A stretch of 64,000 bases of DNA from Arthrobacter sp. Hiyo8. GTDB lineage: Bacteria > Actinomycetota > Actinomycetes > Actinomycetales > Micrococcaceae. The translations under genes were made by a program, and so were the position numbers. The stretch covers positions 2,666,001 to 2,730,000 of the forward strand of contig AP014719.1 of the NCBI GenBank assembly GCA_001549895.1. The letters are read 5' to 3'. Shown here piece by piece: positions 28,936 through 37,492 of the stretch (the stretch's first letter is position 1; each line of letters starts with the position of its first letter). The notes below the pieces were generated by a model. The model saw nothing but the letters and a program-made list of their open reading frames with translations, did no database searches and was not told where the DNA came from.

Positions 28936-29049
28936 ATGGAAAGGATACTCCCCGGAGTTGCCAATTGGGCAACGGATGTTTCATCCCATTTTTTGGATTC
29001 GCGGTGCGAAGCGCTTTACGTCCGGACAGAGGAAGGCTGGAATAGAGCA

Positions 29050-29877
29050 ATGACGACGCACCCCGAACTCGAATCCAAGGCCCTCCGCTTCCACGAGCTC
29101 CATGCCGTGCCGCATGCGCCGTTGGTGCTGGTTAATGCGTGGGATGCCGCGTCTGCGCGGATGGTCGAGGAAGCGGGCGCGACGGCGGTGGCGACTTCCA
29201 GCTCGGGAGTCTCCTGGAGCCTGGGGTACCGGGACGGTGACCACCTTCCGCGGCACCTCGCAATGGAGGCGCTGGCCCGGATAGCGAAGGCCACCCGCTT
29301 GCCCGTGACCGCGGATATCGAGACCGGGTACGGACGCGCAGACGAAGAACTCCAGGCCACGGTTCGAGCGGTGCTGGACGCGGGCGCCGTCGGGATCAAC
29401 ATCGAGGACTCGGCGGACCAGCCGTTGAGCGAGATCACTGAACAGTCCAGGCGCATCGCGCTGATCAGGCAGACTGCCGAGGACGCGGGCGTCCGGCTGT
29501 TCATCAATGCGCGAACGGACACTTATTGGTCTGGAAAGTTCCCGGACACTGCATATGAGGAAACGCTGCGCCGGGCGGATGCCTATCAGCGGGCAGGGGC
29601 GGACGGAATATTCGTGCCCGGCTTGGCGGACCTCCATGTCCTGCACGAACTTTCCCGGCGGATCGGCGTACCGCTCAATGCGTTGGCCGGCTTGGGTTCG
29701 CCGTCGCCCGGAGAACTGCACGACGTCGGCGTGCGGCGGATCAGCATCGGCGGCAGTACTGCCAGGGCGGCCTACGCGAAGGTCTCCAGGCTGGCCATGG
29801 AAGTTCTTGGCGACGGGAACTGGTCGGGCCTCGCCGGAAGCCGGAGCTACGCAGACATGGATGCGCTCTTCGAGTGA
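29050..29877 (+). CDS. Isocitrate lyase / PEP mutase family enzyme
   Basis: 275 residues, intact, starting at ATG 29050. The fold is marked by LVNAWDAASARMVEEAGATAVATSS, TADIETGYG with the metal-binding aspartate region, GINIEDS, and NARTDTYW. These are typical of the small PEP-mutase-like carbon-carbon lyases related to 2-methylisocitrate lyase and oxaloacetate hydrolase; the KKCGH motif of true isocitrate lyase is absent. It is divergent from the aminotransferase at 28935 with about 110 bases of shared promoter region. Confidence 0.82.
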   Translation: MTTHPELESKALRFHELHAVPHAPLVLVNAWDAASARMVEEAGATAVATSSSGVSWSLGYRDGDHLPRHLAMEALARIAKATRLPVTADIETGYGRADEELQATVRAVLDAGAVGINIEDSADQPLSEITEQSRRIALIRQTAEDAGVRLFINARTDTYWSGKFPDTAYEETLRRADAYQRAGADGIFVPGLADLHVLHELSRRIGVPLNALAGLGSPSPGELHDVGVRRISIGGSTARAAYAKVSRLAMEVLGDGNWSGLAGSRSYADMDALFE

Positions 29878-29886
29878 CTGGCCACC

Positions 29887-30596
29887 TCAGCGCAGACTCA
29901 GGACGTCCGCCAGGGCATTCCCGTCGATGTAGATCGCTGCCTGGGATGCTCCCGTAGCCGCCACCGCGGTTTGCGCCAGCTGAGTCTCGATCCGCGGGTT
30001 GTCGCACACGCCTCCAGGGCGAAGTGAACCGCTCAGGTTCACGACGGCGGTGGTGCCGTCGAGGTAGCCCGAAACGTAGCGCAGCGCGGAACCCGAGAGC
30101 GCGTTGTACAAACCTGCCCGGGACGCGGTGCCGTCGGGCGCCAGCAACTGCGCCATTGCCCCTGCCAAGCGGTCGCTGCCGGGAGGGGTGGTGACGTGGA
30201 CGGCCACGAGGCTGTCGTCACAGCCGAACCGCACGCCGCGGCTGCCGCCGTCGCCGATTGCCACGAAATACACGAAAGTCCCAGTCGCTTCTCCGGCGGT
30301 CGGGAGGGGCGCGGGAACCGGCGCTGCTATGGGCGCCTGCGGGCTCGCAGCGGTCGGCCGCGGAGCCGCCGGCGGCGGGTTGATATACGGGGAGGCGCCG
30401 GGAGGGGCATGGGAATCGGGCCAGCTACCGGCTCCTGCGTCACCTGGACGGAGCCCGGTGAGGCCGGTTGTGTGGAGAGTGAGCCGCCCGGATCGGTGCC
30501 GCCGGGGGAAGCGCAGCCAGCCAGGCAGGGCGCGAGGGATAGGCACAGCGCGGCGACCGCCGTCGTCGTGCATTTCACGCCGCGTCCGACCCGCAT
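29887..30596 (-). CDS. Lipoprotein with GerMN-like domain (frameshifted)
   Basis: About 236 residues after restoring one base at 30400-30402. The N-terminus is a lipoprotein signal (basic start, hydrophobic ALCLSLAP, lipobox LAGC around residue 28), followed by a Pro/Ser/Gly-rich linker and a C-terminal domain FVYFVAIGDGGSRGV...LVNLSG-type resembling GerMN/LpqB-type domains, in which LAQTAVAATGASQAAIYIDG forms the last helix-strand pair. It would be anchored on the outer face of the membrane. Function unknown; GerMN domains are thought to take part in envelope assembly. Confidence 0.65.
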
Positions 30597-30758
30597 GAAA
30601 GCCCCCGCGCTTTGCCCTGATCACTCCTGGTGCCTGTAACTCAACGTTACGGCTGGCCGATCGGGTGTGGGCCGCTCCGTCCATGACGGTTCGGCCTCAG
30701 CTCAGTCACGGAATGGTAGCGGCGCGGCGACGCGCTTCCGTTCCGAAGCGAGGTCCGG

Positions 30759-31157
30759 CTAGTCCGTTCCCTTGATCTTCCGCCAACCGCCGGCACGGTT
30801 GTTCGCCGCGATCTGCCGCAGCATGGTGATGAGGGGCGCGCGGGGAATCGGCCCGTGCTGGTGGAAGGTGATCATGCGGGCGGTCTTGTTGTCGTGACCC
30901 GATGTGATGATGTTGTCCGGGTCGGGAACAATCGCACCGTCGTAGAGGAACAGGTTGACGTGGTCCTTGGCTGCGAGCAACGCGCAAACGTTGCCCTCGA
31001 GGACGAAGTAGGGCCGGGTGCGGCGCTTGATCGTTTCGACGATTTCAGGCTCGGCTTCGTGGATGAGATCGCGTAGTTGCTCTCCGATGGCGCGCTGCCA
31101 GTCCGGGAGGGCCTCAAGGTAGGCATCGACGTCGGGATGGCGGTTGTAATCGGCCAT
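30759..31157 (-). CDS. DUF1801 (YdhG-like) domain protein
   Basis: 132 residues, intact from MADYNRHPDVDAYLEAL at 31157; an upstream in-frame start at 31193 lies inside a terminator hairpin and is rejected. LPDWQRAIGEQLRDLIHEAEPEIVETIK and VCALLAAKDHVNLFLYDGA fit the DUF1801 fold, related to iron-sulfur chaperone-like frataxin folds. It is a small cytoplasmic protein of unknown function often found singly in actinobacteria. Confidence 0.75.
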   Translation of the reverse strand: MADYNRHPDVDAYLEALPDWQRAIGEQLRDLIHEAEPEIVETIKRRTRPYFVLEGNVCALLAAKDHVNLFLYDGAIVPDPDNIITSGHDNKTARMITFHQHGPIPRAPLITMLRQIAANNRAGGWRKIKGTD

Positions 31158-31176
31158 GCCGCCATCGTATCGACAA

Positions 31177-31220
31177 AGAACGCCCCCGCCCACGCCTCAA
31201 CGGCTGGACGGGGGCGTTCT
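31177..31220 (-). terminator. Terminator of the FMN reductase gene
   Basis: Twelve-base arms AGAACGCCCCCG / CGGGGGCGTTCT, followed on the minus strand by TTTG, 16 bases after the stop at 31237. Confidence 0.8.
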
Positions 31221-31236
31221 CGCGGCGAGCGGGGAA

Positions 31237-31800
31237 CTAGGCTGCGACGTCTTCCTGGACGGCGGTCAACGGCTCGAAGATGCCCTTGATCTGCTCGACA
31301 ACTTCGGCGTCGTCCTTCGGGTGCAGTTCAGCAAAGCGGATCATGGAGCCGGGAACGGCAAGCTTGACGTCCTCGAGGACCTTGGCGCCGGCGATGCCAG
31401 CGGCCTTGCGGGCCTCGTCCTGTGCCCAGACGCCGCCAAACTGGCCAAAGGCGGTACCGACGACGGCGGTCGGCTTGCCTGCCAGCGCGCCGGCGCCGAA
31501 CGGGCGGGACAGCCAGTCGATGGCGTTCTTGAGCGACGCCGGCATGGTGCCGTTGTGCTCCGGTGTGACGAGCAGGATGGCGTCTGCTTCGGCGGCGGCA
31601 GCGCGGAGGGCTGCGGCTTCGGCCGGAACCTGGCCTTCGACGTCGATGTCTTCGTTGTAGAACGGGATGTTGCCGAGGGAGCCGTGGATCTGTACTTCGA
31701 CGTTTTCCGGGGCGTTGAGCTGGATGGCTTCGGCGAGCTTGCGGTTGTGGGAATCGGCGCGGAGGCTGCCAACAAGGGCGAGAACGGTGTTCTTGGACAT
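31237..31800 (-). CDS. NAD(P)H-dependent FMN reductase
   Basis: 187-residue flavodoxin-like reductase, intact. LVGSLRADSHNRKLAEAI is the phosphate-binding loop, LLVTPEHNGTMPASLKNAIDWLSRP the central flavin-contact motif, and VVGTAFGQFGG the third. This is the azoreductase/chromate-reductase-like NADPH_dep_FMN_red family. GGAGTTCCC precedes the ATG. It is divergent from a TetR gene across a 123-base spacer that contains a short inverted repeat, so the TetR protein probably represses it. Confidence 0.88.
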   Translation of the reverse strand: MSKNTVLALVGSLRADSHNRKLAEAIQLNAPENVEVQIHGSLGNIPFYNEDIDVEGQVPAEAAALRAAAAEADAILLVTPEHNGTMPASLKNAIDWLSRPFGAGALAGKPTAVVGTAFGQFGGVWAQDEARKAAGIAGAKVLEDVKLAVPGSMIRFAELHPKDDAEVVEQIKGIFEPLTAVQEDVAA

Positions 31801-31880
31801 GGGAACTCCTTGGGTCTGGCCGCGGACGGTGCCGCAGGCGCTCGGTTTTGGAGGCTTTTGCTGCCTTCGTAGATTCTAAA

Positions 31881-31894
31881 CGGACTGCGGTCCG
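31881..31894. promoter_or_regulatory. Candidate TetR operator
   Basis: Inverted repeat CGGAC-TGCG-GTCCG embedded in AT-rich flanks (AAA and CTTAAT) between the divergent FMN reductase and TetR genes. The position and length suit a TetR-type half-site pair. Confidence 0.5.
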
Positions 31895-31923
31895 CTTAAT
31901 ATTCCCAAGGCTAGAATGTTTCT

Positions 31924-32535
31924 GTGAGCCTCATCCCCATCCGGCCCGGTTCGCCTTTCGGGACGCCGCCGGAGCGCAGCGACGCCGCGCGTAACCGCGA
32001 ACGGCTCCTTCAAGCTGCCAGGGATCTCGTGGCCGAACACGGAGTGGACGCCGTCACGATGGACATGCTCGCGTGCCGGGCCGACGTCGGGAAGGGAACG
32101 GTCTTCCGCCGTTTCGGCAGCAGGGCCGGACTCATGATGACCCTCCTGAGCGATGCCGAGGCGGAATTCCAGCGCGAGTTCATCTTCGGTCCGCCGCCCC
32201 TGGGCCCGGGAGCGCCCCCGCTCGAGCGCCTCATCGCCTTCGGCGAAGCACGTATCAAATATGTCGAAGAGTACGGCGAGCTGGCCCGTGCCGCGGCGGA
32301 ACATTCCCCGCAAAACCGGCACGACGCCCCGCCGGTGGTGTTGTGGCACCGGCACATCGAGATGCTGTTGCGGGAAGCGGGCCTGGACAGCGATCCTTGG
32401 CTTCTGGCTCTTTCCCTCGGCGCCACCCTGGATCCAGAGCGCATGCTCCATTCCCTCCGAGTTCACGGAGTTGCGCCGGAACGCCTGGCTGCGTCGTGGC
32501 GCGAGCTCGTCACTCGCCTACTGAAAGACTGCTGA
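31924..32535 (+). CDS. TetR-family regulator
   Basis: 203 residues, intact, from GTG 31924. The HTH reads RERLLQAARDLVAEHGVDAVTMDMLACRADVGKGTVFRRFGSR, split here only for the record: recognition helix GKGTVFRRFG. The C-terminal ligand domain is helical with no obvious signature. Divergent from the FMN reductase, its likely target; an oxidoreductase of the Gfo/Idh/MocA family follows 42 bases downstream. Confidence 0.85.
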   Translation: MSLIPIRPGSPFGTPPERSDAARNRERLLQAARDLVAEHGVDAVTMDMLACRADVGKGTVFRRFGSRAGLMMTLLSDAEAEFQREFIFGPPPLGPGAPPLERLIAFGEARIKYVEEYGELARAAAEHSPQNRHDAPPVVLWHRHIEMLLREAGLDSDPWLLALSLGATLDPERMLHSLRVHGVAPERLAASWRELVTRLLKDC

Positions 32536-32577
32536 CATAACCTTCGCCGTGCCATCTTCGCCCGGTAGCGTAGCGGC

Positions 32578-33670
32578 ATGACCCACACACCGATCCGCAC
32601 CGCCGTCGTCGGCTTTGGCCTTTCCGGCAGCGTCTTTCACGCGCCGTTTATCGCAGCCAATCCCGCGTATTCGCTCGACGTCATCGCCACTTCGGATGCG
32701 GGCCGTAAGGCCAAAGCCCAGGAACGGTATCCCGGCACGAGGGTCGTGGACAGCCCGGAGGACGTCTTGGCGCTTGCCGGGGAATTGGACCTCGTGGTGC
32801 TCGGTACGCCGCCCGCGACCCATCACCCGCTCGCGAAGGCCGCGCTGGAAGCCGGCTCGACGTCGTCGTGGACAAGCCGTTCGCGGTGACCAGCGCTCAG
32901 GGGCAGGAGCTGATCGAGCTCGCGGCGAGGCTGGGCCGTGTGCTCACCGTCTACCAAAACCGCCGCTGGGACGGCGACGCCCTCACCGTGAAGAAGCTGC
33001 TCGACGCCGGGACGCTGGGCGACGTGATGCGCTGCGAGGCGTCAATGGAACGGTGGCGCCCGAAATCAGCAAGGCGTGGAAGGCCGGCGCCACGGCCGAC
33101 GACGGCGGTGGGCTGCTCTTCGACCTGGGAACCCACCTGCTTGACCTTGCCCTCCAGATGTTCGGTCCCGCCGAAGTCATCCATGCCGAAATCCTTGCCC
33201 GAAGGCCCCGGGAGAAAGCCGACGACGACGTCTTCCTGGTCCTTCAACACGCTTCCGGAGTGCTCAGCCACGTCGCCATGAACGTCAACAGCCAGCTTCA
33301 CGCACCGCGCTTCCGCATCCTGGGGAGCAAGGGTGGATTCGTGAAGTTCGGAATCGACCCCCAGGAACCGTTCATCGTGGCGGGCGGCCGGCCCACGGAT
33401 GGCGCCTACGGCGTCGACGATCCGCACCACTACGGCACCCTGGAAATCGACGGCGTGCGGACCACGGTACCCACCGAGCGCGGCGCCTACCAGGAGTTCT
33501 ACCGGATCCTTGCGGAGAAGATCGCCGACGGCGGTGCCGCCTCCGCTTTGCCGCTCCCCGTGGATCCGGCCGGGCCAGTCGAGGTACTCAAGCTGATTGA
33601 GCAGGCCGGACACTCGCCTGAAAGTTTTTTTGGATCGGGCGTAACTTCGCCGGGACCGCCAGCGATGTAG
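32578..33670 (+). CDS. Gfo/Idh/MocA-family oxidoreductase (two frameshifts)
   Basis: Reconstructed length 364 residues. N-terminal Rossmann fold with VVGFGLSGSVFHAPFI, VVLGTPPATHHPLAKAALEAG and DKPFAVT; the catalytic EKP-type lysine is the K of DKP. The second domain includes VYQNRRWDGD, DLGTHLLDLALQMFG with the conserved GxHxxD, and a C-terminal SPESFF. A C is missing at 32856 and again at 33059-33061. Substrate unknown (sugar or inositol type). It is codirectional with the TetR gene and could be in its regulon. Confidence 0.85.
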
Positions 33671-33757
33671 GGGGAGTGTGGGCAACGTCCGCACTGATCA
33701 TCCAGTAGCGACAAAGCCGCTGCCGGAGTAGTCCCAAAACGTTTGTCGGAGGGTTTC

Positions 33758-34428
33758 ATGTCCTTGTTCACTGTCCTTGCCACTAGCAAAATCGCCGCCG
33801 GCGTCCTCGCTGCCGGAGCTGTAGCGGTTGGCGGAACCGGCGTCGCAGCCTTCAACGGAGCACTTCCCAACGATCTGCAGAAGAGCGCCCACGAGCTGCT
33901 CGGCGCCCCGGCTCCGGTAGCGTCCAAAGCAGCCGAGTCCGCGCTGTCCAAGACTGCCGACGCGTCCAGACGGCAACGTCCAAGGCAACTGACGCCGCTG
34001 CCGATGCCAAGTCCAAGGCCACGGACGCCGTCGACGACGCAAAGTCCAAGGCCGCAGCGGCAGCCGCTTCAGCCAAAGCCACCTCGCCTGAGGCATTCGG
34101 CCTCTGCACCGCCCTCCTCAACGGCGGCCTGAAGGCTGACGCCAAGGTACCCGGTTACTCCTCACTGGTAGTCGCCGCTGGCGGCGAGGCCAACGTCAAC
34201 GCACACTGCGCCACCGTCGTGAGCGAAGGCAAAGCCGCCGGCCTGAACGCTGACGGATCTGCTTCCGCCAAGGCCGACGCCGATGGAAACGCCGCAGTGC
34301 CGGCCGTACCGGCTGTTCCCGCCGTGCCGTCTGCACCGGCCGTTCCTGCTGTACCGGCCGTCCCGGCTGTGCCGTCCCACGTGCCGACCGCACCGGTGCA
34401 CGTGCCGTCCGATTCTGTCAGCCCGTAA
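33758..34428 (+). CDS. Ala-rich exported protein with Val-Pro-Ala repeat tail (frameshifted)
   Basis: 223 residues after restoring one A near 33968. GGAGG precedes ATG 33758. A hydrophobic segment AAGVLAAGAVAVGGTGVAAF near the N-terminus is a signal or anchor. It is followed by a helical stretch of SKAADA/KSKATDA-like heptads, a small domain with two cysteines (FGLCTALLNGG, NAHCATVV), and a C-terminal tail with about ten VPA/PAVPA repeats. The charged Ala/Lys helix and proline tail suggest a cell-wall-spanning or wall-associated protein. It ends at a strong terminator and precedes an ECF sigma gene. Confidence 0.6.
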
Positions 34429-34449
34429 CACTGCGGCTACGCTTGAACG

Positions 34450-34484
34450 GCGGGGCTCCTTGGCTAAATGACAAGGAGCCCCGC
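34450..34484 (+). terminator. Terminator after the Val-Pro-Ala protein gene
   Basis: Thirteen-base arms GCGGGGCTCCTTG / CAAGGAGCCCCGC with a nine-base loop, 21 bases past the stop. Confidence 0.75.
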
Positions 34485-34528
34485 GACGCAACAGACGGCG
34501 GCAGTGGTCATTTCCTAGGCCAGGGACG

Positions 34529-35113
34529 ATGACCGTGCTGCGTGGGATGGAGGGGTCGCGGGTGCTTGACCCTTTGGCTGACGAATATTTGCAGGCGGAC
34601 GAGGAAGATCCCGCCCTGCTCTTCACGGCTGCCTACAACGAATTTTCCGGACCGGTGTTTGGATACCTGCGAGCCCGCGGCGTAGACGATCCGGAAGCAG
34701 TTACCCAGGACGTGTTCCTGGCCCTCTATCCCAAACTGGATTCCCTCCGCGGAGGTCTCCAGGGAGCCAAGACCCTCCTCTTCTCCATAGCGCACGCGCG
34801 AATGGTGGATCACTACCGGAAGCGGGAACGCACCCCTGATTCCGCGCCCTATGAATCCGATCTGGATTCGCGGCGCGCGCCTTCGGCCGAGGACCAGGCA
34901 TTCGGGCATGGCGCAGGCCTGGGTGTAACCGAGCTACTGGCGGACCTCAATCCCGACTACCGGGAGGTCCTGGCACTACGGGTCGTGGCGGACCTTTCGT
35001 TGGAAGAAACAGCGGACATCATGGGCAAGTCCCAAGGAGCCGTGAAGCAGTTGCAGCGCAGGGCATTGAGTGCACTGAGAGAACGTGCACTACTAAGGAA
35101 TGGCACATCATGA
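34529..35113 (+). CDS. ECF-type RNA polymerase sigma factor
   Basis: 194 residues, intact. Region 2 is FTAAYNEFSGPVFGYLRARGVDDPEAVTQDVFLALYPKL, with FSIAHARMVDHYRKR for -10 recognition; region 4 is LNPDYREVLALRVVADLSLEETADIMGKSQGAVKQLQRRAL. Region 3 is absent, as in ECF factors. The stop overlaps the next gene's ATG by 4 bases (ATGA), the standard sigma/anti-sigma arrangement. The exported Val-Pro-Ala protein just upstream is a plausible target. Confidence 0.88.
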   Translation: MTVLRGMEGSRVLDPLADEYLQADEEDPALLFTAAYNEFSGPVFGYLRARGVDDPEAVTQDVFLALYPKLDSLRGGLQGAKTLLFSIAHARMVDHYRKRERTPDSAPYESDLDSRRAPSAEDQAFGHGAGLGVTELLADLNPDYREVLALRVVADLSLEETADIMGKSQGAVKQLQRRALSALRERALLRNGTS

Positions 35114-35836
35114 GCGAAAAATCCGCATCCTTCGGCGAGCAAGGCGTTGACCGCCTGCTTGCTGAAGCCGGGCTCGACGAAGCGTACGAGATCCGGACCG
35201 AGCTGCTGGAACTGCGCGCCCTTGCGAGCACCCGGCCGCAGCCATCGGCGGCTGTGCAGGCTTTGATGGCACCTGCGGGCGTTGCGGCTACTCCTGTCGC
35301 GGCCACAACCCCGCTAGCCCGCACCGCGGCCACCCCTGTTGATGAACTGGCCGCTCGCCGCCGTCGTAAGCGCCGTGCCGGCATTGCGGCTCTTGCCGTT
35401 GCGGCTTCCCTTGCCGCCGGAGCTACCGCCGCGGCTGCGTCCGACGGCGGCATTCCGGGAACGATCGAACACTTGGGCGCCGTGGTGGGATCCGTTGTTT
35501 CGCAGCTCACCCCTGGATCGGGCGGCAACGCTCCACAACAGCAAGGAACCCGCCAGGAGCCGGTCCCTATGCCCACCCGGGAAACAAACGTTCCCGGATC
35601 GCCCTCTCCGGAGTCCTCTGCGCCTGGGGCCCAAAACACCGCGCATCCTTCGCCGCACGCCACTCCCGGCACTACTGCGCCGGGGTCCGAGTCGGATCCG
35701 CGTAATGGATTGCACGACATCGCAAAGGGCCGCCGGGCCGATTACGATCCCGACGCCGGAGGTCCCAACGCCCACGCTGCCGTTGCCCCAACCGGTTCCG
35801 TCCGAGATTCTTCCGGGCAGCCCGGTCAAGCCGTAA
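35110..35836 (+). CDS. Putative membrane anti-sigma factor (frameshifted)
   Basis: About 241 residues after deleting one G from 35727-35729; the repaired tail reads TPEVPTPTLPLPQP and ends at 35836. The cytoplasmic N-terminal 100 residues (VDRLLAEAGLDEAYEIRTELLELRAL) are helical and acidic; a basic RRRRKRR block precedes one membrane helix AGIAALAVAASLAAGATAA; the outer part is Pro/Ser/Thr-rich. No HxxxCxxC zinc anti-sigma motif is seen, so the anti-sigma role is inferred from gene order and topology. Unrepaired, the frame runs to 35904. Confidence 0.6.
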
Positions 35837-35904
35837 CTGGCGTCGTGGAGTGTCCGGCGTCGTGCTCGGACGAGCCGCTCAGGCGGCCGGGGGTACTCCA
35901 TTAG

Positions 35905-36061
35905 ACGCTCCTGCAGATATGGCCTATTTTCACCCGACGCTCGCTCACCAATACGCCTGATACCTTCAACGCTCGCTCAGAAGATCTGAGCGAGCGTTGG
36001 GCCATAATGCCCTAAAAGCGAGCGAGCGTCCCGCAAGAACCCCACATAAGTGAGCGAGCGT
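35905..36061. repeat. 32-bp periodic GAGCGAGCGT array A
   Basis: Six cores. In the ACGCTCGCTC orientation they start at 35905 (degenerate), 35937 and 35969; in the GAGCGAGCGT orientation at 35988, 36020 and 36052. Spacing within each orientation is exactly 32 bases. Where orientation flips (35968-35998) the two cores form a hairpin with 14-base arms and a 3-base loop. It fills the gap between the convergent anti-sigma and ald genes. Confidence 0.9.
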
Positions 36062-36070
36062 CGGTGGGAT

Positions 36071-36119
36071 CACGACGGCGGGGTGCCGCTTCCCGTGGAA
36101 GCCGCACCCCGCCGTCGTG
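36071..36119. terminator. Strong hairpin between convergent genes
   Basis: Sixteen-base perfect arms CACGACGGCGGGGTGC and complement with a 17-base loop, 37 bases beyond the ald stop. It probably terminates ald and reinforces array A. Confidence 0.75.
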
Positions 36120-36155
36120 ATCGCTAAGCCGCCCCGGTGAGAGGCGGAGAGGAAA

Positions 36156-37272
36156 CTATGCCGAGACCAGGTTGTGCCAATCGGCGACGAGGGGCAGGTT
36201 GTGCGCCTCGGAAACCGAGCGGTGCGTGACCTTGCCTGCCGCGATGTTGAGGCCGGCCGCCAGTGCGGGGTCGCGGTCGAATGCAGCCCTGACGCCCAGG
36301 TTGGCCAGTGACACCGCGTAGCGCAGGGTGACGTTGGTCAGGGCGTAAGTGGAAGTGTTCGGAACGGCGCCCGGCATGTTGGCGACGCAGTAGAAGATCG
36401 TGTTGTGGACCTTGTACGTGGGTTCCTGGTGCGTGGTGGGGTGCGTGTCCTCGAAGCAGCCGCCCTGGTCCACTGCGATGTCCACCAGCACGGAGCCGGG
36501 CTTCATGCGGGAAACCAGCTCGTTGGTGACCAGCTTGGGGCCTTGGCGCCCGGGATCAGCACGGAACCGATGACGAGGTCGGCGTCGACCACGGACTTCT
36601 CGATCTCGTATGCGTTGGAGGCGACCGTCTTCAGGCGGCCCTGGTAGAGGGCGTCCAGTTCGCGGAGGCGGTTGATGTTGATGTCCAGGATGGTGACGTC
36701 GGCGCCCAGGCCCAAGGCCATGGCGGCGGCGTTGGTACCGGCAACACCGGCGCCGAGGACAACAACCTTGGCCGGGCGGACGCCGGGTACGCCGCCCAGC
36801 AGCACACCCTTGCCACCGGCCGGAGCCATGAGGGAGGAAGCGCCGACGACGACCGACAGGCGGCCGGCAACCTCGGACATGGGTGCCAACAGAGGCAGCG
36901 CGCGGCCGTCCTGGACGGTTTCGTAGGCGATGGCCGTGACGCCGGAGTTGATGAGTTCCTGGGTCAGCTCGGCCTCGGCGGCCAAGTGCAGGTAGGTGAA
37001 GAGGATCAGGCCCTTGCGGAAGCGGTGGTACTCGGCCTTGATCGGTTCCTTGACCTTCATGACCATGTCAGCGCGTGCCCAGACGTCGTCGGCCTCGGCC
37101 ACGATCTCAGCGCCGGCAACCGAGTATTCCTCGTCCGTGATACCGGAGCCCAGGCCTGCGCCCCGTTCCACCAGAACGGTGTGGCCGTGGGTGCGGAACT
37201 CGTGAACGCCGCGGCCGTGATGGCAACGCGGAATTCGTTGTTCTTGATCTCTTTGGGGACACCGATGATCAT
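36156..37272 (-). CDS. ald: Alanine dehydrogenase (two frameshifts)
   Basis: NAD-dependent L-alanine dehydrogenase, 372 residues after repair of 36537-36540 and 37209-37210. Start [19 protein letters not shown] at 37272 has GGAG six bases upstream; an in-frame ATG at 37284 is too close to it. [14 protein letters not shown] with the substrate histidine region, the Rossmann motif [14 protein letters not shown] and [12 protein letters not shown] are all family signatures. It converts alanine to pyruvate and ammonia or the reverse. It diverges from a PucR-type regulator, as ald does from AdeR-like activators elsewhere. Confidence 0.93.
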
Positions 37273-37423
37273 TTTGGGCTCCATCTTCGAAAGGCTTCAA
37301 CGGCCTTTTTCTCTGCGGGGGACTGTGCTTCCAGAATAAATCCGCTGTGAGCCAGTCGACAGGAAAGGCGATCGTCACGGTTGCCGACTTCCCCGGAATT
37401 CCGCGGTTTTTGCCGCCCTCGAC

Positions 37424-37437
37424 TCGACATTTGTCGA
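37424..37437. promoter_or_regulatory. Candidate regulator site between ald and the PucR gene
   Basis: Inverted repeat TCGAC-ATTT-GTCGA in the 220-base divergent spacer; a further GTCGAC occurs near 37355. It is a plausible binding site for the adjacent PucR-family protein. Confidence 0.45.
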
Positions 37438-37492
37438 TATTGAGGGCGTCAGGTGTCGCCTGATGTTCGTGGGGCAAAGTAGTGTTTTCTCC

